From contig NW_027478523.1 in assembly GCF_051014685.1 (NCBI RefSeq), forward strand, positions 496,001 to 560,000: a stretch of DNA of 64,000 bases, written 5' to 3'. This DNA comes from Ptiloglossa arizonensis (taxonomy: Eukaryota; Arthropoda; Insecta; Hymenoptera; Colletidae). The position numbers and the translations under genes were made by a program. How positions within the stretch are numbered: position 1 is the stretch's first letter; each line of letters starts with the position of its first letter. Below are positions 1 to 11,550 of the stretch, one piece after another. The notes beneath the pieces are model-generated. The model did no database searches. It saw only the letters and a program-made list of their open reading frames with translations, and was not told the origin of the DNA.

Positions 1-43
1 GTAATCGGGCGAGTTTCTACTTTCAGATGCAACAGAAATTTTG

Positions 44-59
44 CGGATTGGTCAATCCG
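44..59. repeat. Dyad symmetry element, 7-bp arms with 2-nt centre
   Basis: CGGATTG-GT-CAATCCG is a perfect inverted repeat and is present in the majority form of the monomer. It sits just upstream of TCGCGA (61-66), which is itself palindromic. Substituted forms weaken it: GATCGGTC, GGTCGATCC, GGTCTATCC and GGTTGATCC monomers keep only the outer CGGAT/ATCCG arms. Such dyads can extrude small hairpins or bind dimeric proteins; neither is shown here. Confidence 0.85.
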
Positions 60-94
60 TTCGCGAGATATGGCAGTTTGGAGGTAAGAAACGC

Positions 95-107
95 TTGAGA
101 AACTCAA
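95..107. repeat. Second dyad, 5-bp arms with AAA loop
   Basis: TTGAG-AAA-CTCAA is a perfect inverted repeat directly before the AAAATTTT tract (106-113). It is kept in most monomers. Disrupting variants include GCTAGAGAAACTC (1926 and 4026 monomers), TTGAGAAACAC (876, 3501, 4901), TTGAGTAACTC (for example 39546 and 49696), TTGAGAAACGC (for example 43221 and 49521) and GCTTTAGAAACTC (2626 and copies). Confidence 0.8.
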
Positions 108-168
108 AATTTTCGCAGTTCTGATGCTCGAAACGAATGACTAGAACGGCCTAGGGGAAAAGAGCGCA

Positions 169-185
169 TACCGTTGTAATCGGGC
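169..185 (+). other. CENP-B-box-like 17-mer at the monomer junction
   Basis: TACCGTTGTAATCGGGC spans each monomer junction in my numbering. Against the mammalian CENP-B box YTTCGTTGGAARCGGGA it matches 12 of 17 positions and 7 of the 9 positions regarded as essential (the CG of TTCG, the central A and all of CGGG); the TT of TTCG is replaced by AC. Variants keep (ACCGATGTAATCGGG, ACCGTTGTAGTCGGG) or lose (ACCGTTGTTATCGGG) the central A. Binding is unproven: the two core mismatches may abolish recognition by a mammalian-type CENP-B, and other lineages may use a different protein or none. Confidence 0.35.
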
Positions 186-875
186 GAGTTTCTAATTTCA
201 GATGCAACAGAAATTTTGCGGATTGGTCAATCCGTTCGCGAGATATGGCAGTTTGGAGGTAAGAAACGCTTGAGAAACTCAAAATTGCCGCAGTTCTGAT
301 GCTTGAAACGAATAAGTAGAACGGCCTAGGGGAAAAGTGCGCATACCGTTGTTATCGGGCGAGTTTCTACATTCAGATGCAACAGAAATTTTGCGGATCG
401 GTCAATCCGTTCGCGAGATATGGCAGTTTGGATGTAAGAAACGCTTGATAAACTCAAAATTTTCGCAGTTCTGATGCTCGAAACGAATAACTAGAACGGC
501 CTAGGGGAGAAGTACGCATACCGTTGTAATCGGGCGAGTTTCTACTTTCAGATGCAACAGAAATTATGCGGATTGGTCAATCCGTTCGCGAGATATGGCC
601 GTTTGGATGTAAGAAACGCTTGAGAAACTCAAAATTTTCGCAGTTCTGATGCTCGAAATGAATAACTGGAACGGCCTAGGGGAAAACTACACATACTGTT
701 GTAATAGGGCGAGTTTCTACTTTCAGATGCAACAGAAATTTTGCGGATTGGTCAATCCGTTCGCGAGATATGGCAGTTTGGAGGTAAGAAACGCTTGAGA
801 AACTCAAAATTGCCGCAGTTCTGATGCTTGAAACGAATAAGTAGAACGGCCTAGGGGAAAAGTGCGCATACCGTT

Positions 876-2975
876 GTAATCGGGCGAGTTTCTACTTTCA
901 GAAGCAACAGAAATTTTGCGGATCGGTCAATCCGTTCGCGAGATATGGCAGTTTGGATGTAAGAAACGCTTGAGAAACACAAAATTTTCGCAGTTCTGAT
1001 GCTCGAAACGAATAACTGGAACGGCCTAGGGGAAAACTACACATACCGATGTAATCGGGCGAGTTTCTACTTTCAGATGCAACAGAAATTTTGCGGATTG
1101 GTCAATCCGTTCGCGAGATGTGGCAGTTTGGAGGTAAGAAACGCTTGAGAAACTCAAAATTTTCGCAGTTCTGACGCTCGAAACGAATAACTAGAACCGC
1201 CTAGGGGAAAAGTGCGCATACCGTTGTAATCGGGCGAGTTTCTACTTTCAGATGCAACAGAAATTTTGAGGATTGATCAATCCGTTCGCGAGATATGGCA
1301 GTTTGGAAATAAGAAACGCTTGAGAAACTCAAAATTTTCGCAGTTCTGATGCTCGAATCGAATGACTAGAACGGCCTAGGGGAGAAGTACACATACCGTT
1401 GTAATCGGGCGAGTTTCTACTTTCAGATGCAACAGAAATTATGCGGATTGGTCAATCCGTTCGCGAGATATGGCCGTTTGGATGTAAGAAACGCTTGAGA
1501 AACTCAAAATTTTCGCAGTTCTGATGCTCGAAATGAATAACTGGAACGGCCTAGGGGAAAACTACACATACCGTTGTAATTGGGCGAGTTTCTACTTTCA
1601 GATGCAACAGAAATTTTGCGGATTGGTCAATCCGTTCGCGAGATATGGCAGTTTGGAGGTAAGAAACGCTTGAGAAACTCAAAATTTGCGCAGTTCTGAT
1701 GCTTGAAACGAATAACTAGAACGGCCTAGGGGAAAAGTGCGCATACCGTTGTAATCGGGCGAGTTTCTACTTTCAGATGCAACAGAAATTTTGCGGATTG
1801 GTCAATCCGTTCGCGAGATATGGCAGTTTGGAGGTAAGAAACGCTTGAGAAACTCAAAATTTGCGCAGTTCTGATGCTTGAAACGAATAACTAGAACGGC
1901 CTAGGGGAAAAGTGCGCATACCGTTGTAATCGGGCGAGTTTCTACTTTCAGAAGCAACAGAAATTTTGCGGATTGATCAATCCGTTCGCGAGATATGGCA
2001 GTTTGGAGGTAAGAAACGCTAGAGAAACTCAAAATTTTCGCAGTTCTGATGCTCGAAATGAATAACTGGAACGGCCTAGGGGAAAACTACACATACCGTT
2101 GTAATCGGGCGAGTTTCTACTTTCAGATGCAACAGAAATTTTGCGGATTGGTCAATCCGTTCGCGAGATATGGCAGTTTGGAGGTAAGAAACGCTTGAGA
2201 AACTCAAAATTTGCGCAGTTCTGATGCATGAAACGAATAACTAGAACGGCCTAGGGGAAAAGTGCGCATACCGTTGTAATCGGGCGAGTTTCTACTTTCA
2301 GAAGCAACAGAAATTTTGCGGATTGATCAATCCGTTCGCGAGATATGGCAGTTTGGAGGTAAGAAACGCTTGAGAAACTCAAAATTTTCGCAGTTCTGAT
2401 GCTCGAAACGAATAACTGGAACGGCCTAGGGGAAAACTACACATACCGATGTAATCGGGCGAGTTTCTACTTTCAGATGCAACAGAAATTTTGCGGATTG
2501 GTCAATCCGTTCGCGAGATGTGGCAGTTTGGAGGTAAGAAACGCTTGAGAAGCTCAAAATTTTCGCAGTTCTGAAGCTCGAAACGAATAACTAGAACGGC
2601 CTAGGGGAAAAGAGCGCATACCGTTGTAATCGGGCGAGTTTCTACTTTCAGATGCAACAAAAATTTTGCGGATTGATCAATCCGTTCGCGAGATATGGCA
2701 GTTTGGAGATAAGAAACGCTTTAGAAACTCAAAATTTTCGCAGTTCTGATGCTCGAAACGAATAACTAGAACGGCCCAGGGGAAAAGTGCGCATACCGAT
2801 GTAATCGGGCGAGTTTCTACTTTCAGATGCAACAGAAATTTTGCGGATTGGTCAATCCGTTCGCGAGATATGGCAGTTTGGAGGTAAGAAACGCTTGAGA
2901 AACTCAAAATTTTCGCAGTTCTGATGCTCGAAACGAATGACTAGAACGGCCTAGGGGAAAAGAGCGCATACCGTT
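876..2975 (+). repeat. 12-monomer block, copy 1 of a duplication spaced 4025 bp
   Basis: Twelve consecutive monomers recur in the same order 23 monomers downstream (4901-7000). By eye, all the diagnostic variants agree, including rare ones: AAACACAAAAT in the first monomer, CTGACGCTCG with AACCGCC in the second, GAATCGAATGAC in the third and GAAGCTC with CTGAAGCTCG in the tenth. Weaker similarity extends two or three monomers upstream. Confidence 0.85.
1969..1984. repeat. Perfect 16-bp palindrome variant of the dyad
   Basis: CGGATTGATCAATCCG equals its own reverse complement. It arises from the common dyad by one G-to-A change at monomer position 51 and creates a TGATCA site. The same variant recurs throughout the array, for example in the monomers starting 2276, 6301, 8051, 18901, 28876 and 57921. 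In monomers reading TTGAGGATTGATC (such as those at 1226 and 5251) the outer C:G pair is lost. Confidence 0.85.
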
Positions 2976-4900
2976 GTAATCGGGCGAGTTTCTAATTTCA
3001 GATGCAACAGAAATTTTGCGGATTGGTCAATCCGTTCGCGAGATATGGCAGTTTGGAGGTAAGAAACGCTTGAGAAACTCAAAATTTGCGCAGTTCTGAT
3101 GCTTGAAACGAATAACTAGAACGGCCTAGGGGAAAAGTGCGCATACCGTTGTAATCGGGCGAGTTTCTACTTTCAGATGCAACAGTAATTTTGAGGATTG
3201 ATCAATCCGTTCGCGAGATATGCCAGTTTGGAAATAAGAAACGCTTGAGAAACTCAAAATTTTCGCAGTTCTGATGCTCGAAATGAATAACTGGAACGGC
3301 CTAGGGGAAAACTACACATACCGTTGTAATCGGGCGAGTTTCTACTTTCAGATGCAACAGAAATTTTGCGGATTGGTCAATCCGTTCGCGAGATATGGCA
3401 GTTTGGAGGTAAGAAACGCTTGAGAAACTCAAAATTTGCGCAGTTCTGATGCATGAAACGAATAACTAGAACGGCCTAGGGGAAAAGTGCGCATACCGTT
3501 GTAATCGGGCGAGTTTCTACTTTCAGAAGCAACAGAAATTTTGCGGATCGGTCAATCCGTTCGCGAGATATGGCAGTTTGGATGTAAGAAACGCTTGAGA
3601 AACACAAAATTTTCGCAGTTCTGATGCTCGAAACGAATAACTGGAACGGCCTAGGGGAAAACTACACATACCGATGTAATCGGGCGAGTTTCTACTTTCA
3701 GATGCAACAGAAATTTTGCGGATCGGTCAATCCGTTCGCGAGATATGGCAGTTTGGATGTAAGAAACGCTTGAGAAACTCAAAATTTGCGCAGTTCTGAT
3801 GCTTGAAACGAATAACTAGAACGGCCTAGGGGAAAAGTGCGCATACCGTTGTAATCGGGCGAGTTTCTACTTTCAGATGCAACAGAAATTTTGCGGATTG
3901 GTCAATCCGTTCGCGAGATATGGCAGTTTGGAGGTAAGAAACGCTTGAGAAACTCAAAATTTGCGCAGTTCTGATGCTTGAAACGAATAACTAGAACGGC
4001 CTAGGGGAAAAGTGCGCATACCGTTGTAATCGGGCGAGTTTCTACTTTCAGAAGCAACAGAAATTTTGCGGATTGATCAATCCGTTCGCGAGATATGGCA
4101 GTTTGGAGGTAGGAAACGCTAGAGAAACTCAAAATTTTCGCAGTTCTGATGCTCGAAATGAATAACTGGAACGGCCTAGGGGAAAACTACACATACCGTT
4201 GTAATCGGGCGAGTTTCTACTTTCAGATGCAACAGAAATTTTGCGGATTGGTCAATCCGTTCGCGAGATATGGCAGTTTGGAGGTAAGAAACGCTTGAGA
4301 AACTCAAAATTGCCGCAGTTCTGATGCTTGAAACGAATAAGTAGAACGGCCTAGGGGAAAAGTGCGCATACCGTTGTTATCGGGCGAGTTTCTACTTTCA
4401 GATGCAACAGAAATTTTGCGGATCGGTCAATCCGTTCGCGAGATATGGCAGTTTGGATGTAAGAAACGCTTGAGAAACTCAAAATTTTCGCAGTTCTGAT
4501 GCTCGAAACGAATAACTAGAACGGCCTAGGGGAGAAGTACGCATACCGTTGTAATCGGGCGAGTTTCTACTTTCAGATGCAACAGAAATTATGCGGATTG
4601 GTCAATCCGTTCGCGAGATATGGCCGTTTGGATGTAAGAAACGCTTGAGAAACTCAAAATTTTCGCAGTTCTGATGCTCGAAATGAATAACTGGAACGGC
4701 CTAGGGGAAAACTACACATACTGTTGTAATAGGGCGAGTTTCTACTTTCAGATGCAACAGAAATTTTGCGGATTGGTCAATCCGTTCGCGAGATATGGCA
4801 GTTTGGAGGTAAGAAACGCTTGAGAAACTCAACATTTGCGCAGTTCTGATGCTTGAAACGAATAACTAGAACGGCCTAGGGGAAAAGTGCGCATACCGTT

Positions 4901-7000
4901 GTAATCGGGCGAGTTTCTACTTTCAGAAGCAACAGAAATTTTGCGGATCGGTCAATCCGTTCGCGAGATATGGCAGTTTGGATGTAAGAAACGCTTGAGA
5001 AACACAAAATTTTCGCAGTTCTGATGCTCGAAACGAATAACTGGAACGGCCTAGGGGAAAACTACACATACCGATGTAATCGGGCGAGTTTCTACTTTCA
5101 GATGCAACAGAAATTTTGCGGATTGGTCAATCCGTTCGCGAGATGTGGCAGTTTGGAGGTAAGAAACGCTTGAGAAACTCAAAATTTTCGCAGTTCTGAC
5201 GCTCGAAACGAATAACTAGAACCGCCTAGGGGAAAAGTGCGCATACCGTTGTAATCGGGCGAGTTTCTACTTTCAGATGCAACAGAAATTTTGAGGATTG
5301 ATCAATCCGTTCGCGAGATATGGCAGTTTGGAAATAAGAAACGCTTGAGAAACTCAAAATTTTCGCAGTTCTGATGCTCGAATCGAATGACTAGAACGGC
5401 CTAGGGGAGAAGTACACATACCGTTGTAATCGGGCGAGTTTCTACTTTCAGATGCAACAGAAATTATGCGGATTGGTCAATCCGTTCGCGAGATATGGCC
5501 GTTTGGATGTAAGAAACGCTTGAGAAACTCAAAATTTTCGCAGTTCTGATGCTCGAAATGAATAACTGGAACGGCCTAGGGGAAAACTACACATACCGTT
5601 GTAATTGGGCGAGTTTCTACTTTCAGATGCAACAGAAATTTTGCGGATTGGTCAATCCGTTCGCGAGATATGGCAGTTTGGAGGTAAGAAACGCTTGAGA
5701 AACTCAAAATTTGCGCAGTTCTGATGCTTGAAACGAATAACTAGAACGGCCTAGGGGAAAAGTGCGCATACCGTTGTAATCGGGCGAGTTTCTACTTTCA
5801 GATGCAACAGAAATTTTGCGGATTGGTCAATCCGTTCGCGAGATATGGCAGTTTGGAGGTAAGAAACGCTTGAGAAACTCAAAATTTGCGCAGTTCTGAT
5901 GCTTGAAACGAATAACTAGAACGGCCTAGGGGAAAAGTGCGCATACCGTTGTAATCGGGCGAGTTTCTACTTTCAGAAGCAACAGAAATTTTGCGGATTG
6001 ATCAATCCGTTCGCGAGATATGGCAGTTTGGAGGTAAGAAACGCTAGAGAAACTCAAAATTTTCGCAGTTCTGATGCTCGAAATGAATAACTGGAACGGC
6101 CTAGGGGAAAACTACACATACCGTTGTAATCGGGCGAGTTTCTACTTTCAGATGCAACAGAAATTTTGCGGATTGGTCAATCCGTTCGCGAGATATGGCA
6201 GTTTGGAGGTAAGAAACGCTTGAGAAACTCAAAATTTGCGCAGTTCTGATGCATGAAACGAATAACTAGAACGGCCTAGGGGAAAAGTGCGCATACCGTT
6301 GTAATCGGGCGAGTTTCTACTTTCAGAAGCAACAGAAATTTTGCGGATTGATCAATCCGTTCGCGAGATATGGCAGTTTGGAGGTAAGAAACGCTTGAGA
6401 AACTCAAAATTTTCGCAGTTCTGATGCTCGAAACGAATAACTGGAACGGCCTAGGGGAAAACTACACATACCGATGTAATCGGGCGAGTTTCTACTTTCA
6501 GATGCAACAGAAATTTTGCGGATTGGTCAATCCGTTCGCGAGATGTGGCAGTTTGGAGGTAAGAAACGCTTGAGAAGCTCAAAATTTTCGCAGTTCTGAA
6601 GCTCGAAACGAATAACTAGAACGGCCTAGGGGAAAAGAGCGCATACCGTTGTAATCGGGCGAGTTTCTACTTTCAGATGCAACAAAAATTTTGCGGATTG
6701 ATCAATCCGTTCGCGAGATATGGCAGTTTGGAGATAAGAAACGCTTTAGAAACTCAAAATTTTCGCAGTTCTGATGCTCGAAACGAATAACTAGAACGGC
6801 CCAGGGGAAAAGTGCGCATACCGATGTAATCGGGCGAGTTTCTACTTTCAGATGCAACAGAAATTTTGCGGATTGGTCAATCCGTTCGCGAGATATGGCA
6901 GTTTGGAGGTAAGAAACGCTTGAGAAACTCAAAATTTTCGCAGTTCTGATGCTCGAAACGAATGACTAGAACGGCCTAGGGGAAAAGAGCGCATACCGTT
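4901..7000 (+). repeat. 12-monomer block, copy 2 of the duplication spaced 4025 bp
   Basis: This block matches 876-2975 monomer for monomer. The match breaks after 7000, where the monomer at 7001 has TTGCCGCAG and AAGTAG while its counterpart at 2976 has TTTGCGCAG and AACTAG. From 7001 the order follows the monomers from 176 instead, so two duplication events overlap here. Confidence 0.85.
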
Positions 7001-8050
7001 GTAATCGGGCGAGTTTCTAATTTCAGATGCAACAGAAATTTTGCGGATTGGTCAATCCGTTCGCGAGATATGGCAGTTTGGAGGTAAGAAACGCTTGAGA
7101 AACTCAAAATTGCCGCAGTTCTGATGCTTGAAACGAATAAGTAGAACGGCCTAGGGGAAAAGTGCGCATACCGTTGTTATCGGGCGAGTTTCTACATTCA
7201 GATGCAACAGAAATTTTGCGGATCGGTCAATCCGTTCGCGAGATATGGCAGTTTGGATGTAAGAAACGCTTGATAAACTCAAAATTTTCGCAGTTCTGAT
7301 GCTCGAAACGAATAACTAGAACGGCCTAGGGGAGAAGTACGCATACCGTTGTAATCGGGCGAGTTTCTACTTTCAGATGCAACAGAAATTATGCGGATTG
7401 ATCAATCCGTTCGCGAGATATGGCCGTTTGGATGTAAGAAACGCTTGAGAAACTCAAAATTTTCGCAGTTCTGATGCTCGAAATGAATAACTGGAACGGC
7501 CTAGGGGAAAACTACACATACCGTTGTAATCGGGCGAGTTTCTACTTTCAGATGCAACAGAAATTTTGCGGATTGGTCAATCCGTTCGCGAGATATGGCA
7601 GTTTGGAGGTAAGAAACGCTTGAGAAACTCAAAATTTGCGCAGTTCTGATGCTTGAAACGAATAACTAGAACGGCCTAGGGGAAAAGTGCGCATACCGTT
7701 GTAATCGGGCGAGTTTCTACTTTCAGATGCAACAGAAATTTTGAGGATTGATCAATCCGTTCGCGAGATATGCCAGTTTGGAAATAAGAAACGCTTGAGA
7801 AACTCAAAATTTTCGCAGTTCTGATGCTCGAAATGAATAACTGGAACGGCCTAGGGGAAAACTACACATACCGTTGTAATCGGGCGAGTTTCTACTTTCA
7901 GATGCAACAGAAATTTTGCGGATTGGTCAATCCGTTCGCGAGATATGGCAGTTTGGAGGTAAGAAACGCTTGAGAAACTCAAAATTTGCGCAGTTCTGAT
8001 GCATGAAACGAATAACTAGAACGGCCTAGGGGAAAAGTGCGCATACCGTT

Positions 8051-9625
8051 GTAATTGGGCGAGTTTCTACTTTCAGAAGCAACAGAAATTTTGCGGATTG
8101 ATCAATCCGTTCGCGAGATATGGCAGTTTGGAGGTAAGAAACGCTTGAGAAACTCAAAATTTTCGCAGTTCTGATGCTCGAAACGAATAACTGGAACGGC
8201 CTAGGGGAAAACTACACATACCGATGTAATCGGGCGAGTTTCTACTTTCAGATGCAACAGAAATTTTGCGGATTGGTCAATCCGTTCGCGAGATGTGGCA
8301 GTTTGGAGGTAAGAAACGCTTGAGAAACTCAAAATTTTCGCAGTTCTGAAGCTCGAAACGAATAACTAGAACGGCCTAGGGGAAAAGAGCGCATACCGTT
8401 GTAATCGGGCGAGTTTCTACTTTCAGATGCAACAAAAATTTTGCGGATTGATCAATCCGTTCGCGAGATATGGCAGTTTGGAGATAAGAAACGCTTTAGA
8501 AACTCAAAATTTTCGCAGTTCTGATGCTCGAAACGAATAACTAGAACGGCCCAGGGGAAAAGTGCGCATACCGATGTAATCGGGCGAGTTTCTACTTTCA
8601 GATGCAACAGAAATTTTGCGGATTGGTCAATCCGTTCGCGAGATATGGCAGTTTGGAGGTAAGAAACGCTTGAGAAACTCAAAATTTTCGCAGTTCTGAT
8701 GCTCGAAACGAATGACTAGAACGGCCTAGGGGAAAAGAGCGCATACCGTTGTAATCGGGCGAGTTTCTAATTTCAGATGCAACAGAAATTTTGCGGATTG
8801 GTCAATCCGTTCGCGAGATATGGCAGTTTGGAGGTAAGAAACGCTTGAGAAACTCAAAATTGCCGCAGTTCTGATGCTTGAAACGAATAAGTAGAACGGC
8901 CTAGGGGAAAAGTGCGCATACCGTTGTTATCGGGCGAGTTTCTACATTCAGATGCAACAGAAATTTTGCGGATCGGTCAATCCGTTCGCGAGATATGGCA
9001 GTTTGGATGTAAGAAACGCTTGAGAAACTCAAAATTTTCGCAGTTCTGATGCTCGAAACGAATAACTAGAACGGCCTAGGGGAGAAGTACGCATACCGTT
9101 GTAATCGGGCGAGTTTCTACTTTCAGATGCAACAGAAATTATGCGGATTGGTCAATCCGTTCGCGAGATATGGCCGTTTGGATGTAAGAAACGCTTGAGA
9201 AACTCAAAATTTTCGCAGTTCTGATGCTCGAAATGAATAACTGGAACGGCCTAGGGGAAAACTACACATACCGTTGTAATTGGGCGAGTTTCTACTTTCA
9301 GATGCAACAGAAATTTTGCGGATTGGTCAATCCGTTCGCGAGATATGGCAGTTTGGAGGTAAGAAACGCTTGAGAAACTCAAAATTTGCGCAGTTCTGAT
9401 GCTTGAAACGAATAACTAGAACGGCCTAGGGGAAAAGTGCGCATACCGTTGTAATCGGGCGAGTTTCTACTTTCAGATGCAACAGAAATTTTGCGGATTG
9501 GTCAATCCGTTCGCGAGATATGGCAGTTTGGAGGTAAGAAACGCTTGAGAAACTCAAAATTTGCGCAGTTATGATGCTTGAAACGAATAACTAGAACGGC
9601 CTAGGGGAAAAGTGCGCATACCGTT
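8051..9625 (+). repeat. 9-monomer block, copy 1 of a duplication spaced 3500 bp
   Basis: Nine monomers reappear at 11551-13125, 20 monomers away. The first monomer carries GTAATTGGG with GAAGC, and the last carries the rare CAGTTATGATGC; both markers are shared by the two copies. The first six monomers also match 6301-7350, ten monomers upstream. Confidence 0.8.
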
Positions 9626-10850
9626 GTAATCGGGCGAGTTTCTACTTTCAGAAGCAACAGAAATTTTGCGGATTGATCAATCCGTTCGCGAGATATGGCA
9701 GTTTGGAGGTAAGAAACGCTAGAGAAACTCAAAATTTTTGCAGTTCTGATGCTCGAAATGAATAACTGGAACGGCCTAGGGGAAAACTACACATACCGTT
9801 GTAATCGGGCGAGTTTCTACTTTCAGATGCAACAGAAATTTTGCGGATTGGTCAATCCGTTCGCGAGATATGGCAGTTTGGAGGTAAGAAACGCTTGAGA
9901 AACTCAAAATTTGCGCAGTTCTGATGCATGAAACGAATAACTAGAACGGCCTAGGGGAAAAGTGCGCATACCGTTGTAATCGGGCGAGTTTCTACTTTCA
10001 GAAGCAACAGAAATTTTGCGGATTGATCAATCCGTTCGCGAGATATGGCAGTTTGGAGGTAAGAAACGCTTGAGAAACTCAAAATTTTCGCAGTTCTGAT
10101 GCTCGAAACGAATAACTGGAACGGCCAAGGGGAAAACTACACATACCGATGTAATCGGGCGAGTTTCTACTTTCAGATGCAACAGAAATTTTGCGGATTG
10201 GTCAATCCGTTCGCGAGATGTGGCAGTTTGGAGGTAAGAAACGCTTGAGAAACTCAAAATTTTCGCAGTTCTGAAGCTCGAAACGAATAACTAGAACGGC
10301 CTAGGGGAAAAGAGCGCATACCGTTGTAATCGGGCGAGTTTCTACTTTCAGATGCAACAAAAATTTTGCGGATTGATCAATCCGTTCGCGAGATATGGCA
10401 GTTTGGAGATAAGAAACGCTTTAGAAACTCAAAATTTTCGCAGTTCTGATGCTCGAAACGAATAACTAGAACGGCCCAGGGGAAAAGTGCGCATACCGAT
10501 GTAATCGGGCGAGTTTCTACTTTCAGATGCAACAGAAATTTTGCGGATTGGTCAATCCGTTCGCGAGATATGGCAGTTTGGAATTAAGAAACGCTTGAGA
10601 AACTCAAAATTTTCGCAGTTCTGATGCTCGAAACGAATGACTAGAACGGCCTAGGGGAAAAGAGCGCATACCGTTGTAATCGGGCGAGTTTCTAATTTCA
10701 GATGCAACAGAAATTTTGCGGATTGGTCAATCCGTTCGCGAGATATGGCAGTTTGGAGGTAAGAAACGCTTGAGAAACTCAAAATTGCCGCAGTTCTGAT
10801 GCTTGAAACGAATAAGTAGAACGGCCTAGGGGAAAAGTGCGCATACCGTT
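9101..10850 (+). repeat. 10-monomer block, copy 1 of a duplication spaced 4375 bp
   Basis: Ten monomers recur at 13476-15225, 25 monomers downstream. Shared rare markers are CAGTTATGATGC, GCTAGAGAAACTC, GGCCAAGGGG and GGAATTAAG. The block overlaps the one at 8051-9625, which shows successive duplications with different end points. Confidence 0.8.
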
Positions 10851-11550
10851 GTTATCGGGCGAGTTTCTACATTCAGATGCAACAGAAATTTTGCGGATCG
10901 GTCAATCCGTTCGCGAGATATGGCAGTTTGGATGTAAGAAACGCTTGAGAAACTCAAAATTTTCGCAGTTCTGATGCTCGAAACGAATGACTAGGACGGC
11001 CTAGGGGAAAAGAGCGCATACCGTTGTAATCGGGCGAGTTTCTAATTTCAGATGCAACAGAAATTTTGCGGATTGGTCAATCCGTTCGCGAGATATGGCA
11101 GTTTGGAGGTAAGAAACGCTTGAGAAACTCAAAATTGCCGCAGTTCTGATGCTTGAAACGAATAAGTAGAACGGCCTAGGGGAAAAGTGCGCATACCGTT
11201 GTTATCGGGCGAGTTTCTACATTCAGATGCAACAGAAATTTTGCGGATTGGTCAATCCGATCGCGAGATATGGCAGTTTGGAGGTAAGAAACGCTTGAGA
11301 AACTCAAAATTTGCGCAGTTCTGATGCTTGAAACGAATAACTAGAACGGCCTAGGGGAAAAGTGCGCATACCGTTGTAATCGGGCGAGTTTCTACTTTCA
11401 GATGCAACAGAAATTTTGCGGATCGGTCAATCCGTTCGCGAGATATGGCAGTTTGGAGGTAAGAAACGCTTGAGAAACTCAAAATTTGCGCAGTTCTGAT
11501 GCATGAAACGAATAACTAGAACGGCCTAGGGGAAAAGTGCGCATACCGTT

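Larger units (their letters stand above)
1..175 (+). repeat. Reference satellite monomer (175 bp)
   Basis: This copy is used to number positions in other entries. It holds 79 G+C (45%) and 13 CpG dinucleotides at 6, 10, 44, 58, 62, 64, 92, 114, 129, 134, 147, 165 and 172. Landmarks are a dyad at 44-59, TCGCGA at 61-66, a second dyad at 95-107, AAAATTTT at 106-113 and GGCCTAGG at 148-155. Main variable sites across the array: 15-18 (TTTC, CTTC or ATTC), 27-28 (GATGC or GAAGC), 39-44 (TTTTGC, TTATGC, TTCATGC), 49-54 (TTGGTC, TTGATC, TCGGTC), 69-74 (ATATGG or ATGTGG), 81-85 (GAGGT, GATGT, GAAGT, GAGAT), 112-113, 129, 134, 138-144 and 156-168. The start is arbitrary because the repeat is circularly permutable. 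Confidence 0.95.

Noticed and set aside
61..77. Second CENP-B-box candidate (GTTCGCGAGATATGGCA region)
   Set aside because: It has TTCG and an A at the right spacing, but only half of the CGGG part is matched; the junction 17-mer is clearly better.
1971..1984. Possible RNA polymerase III B-box (GATCAATCC within the palindrome variant)
   Set aside because: It fits the loose pattern GWTCRANNC, but only in the GATCAATCC variants. No convincing A-box lies at a suitable distance upstream and no T-run terminator follows.
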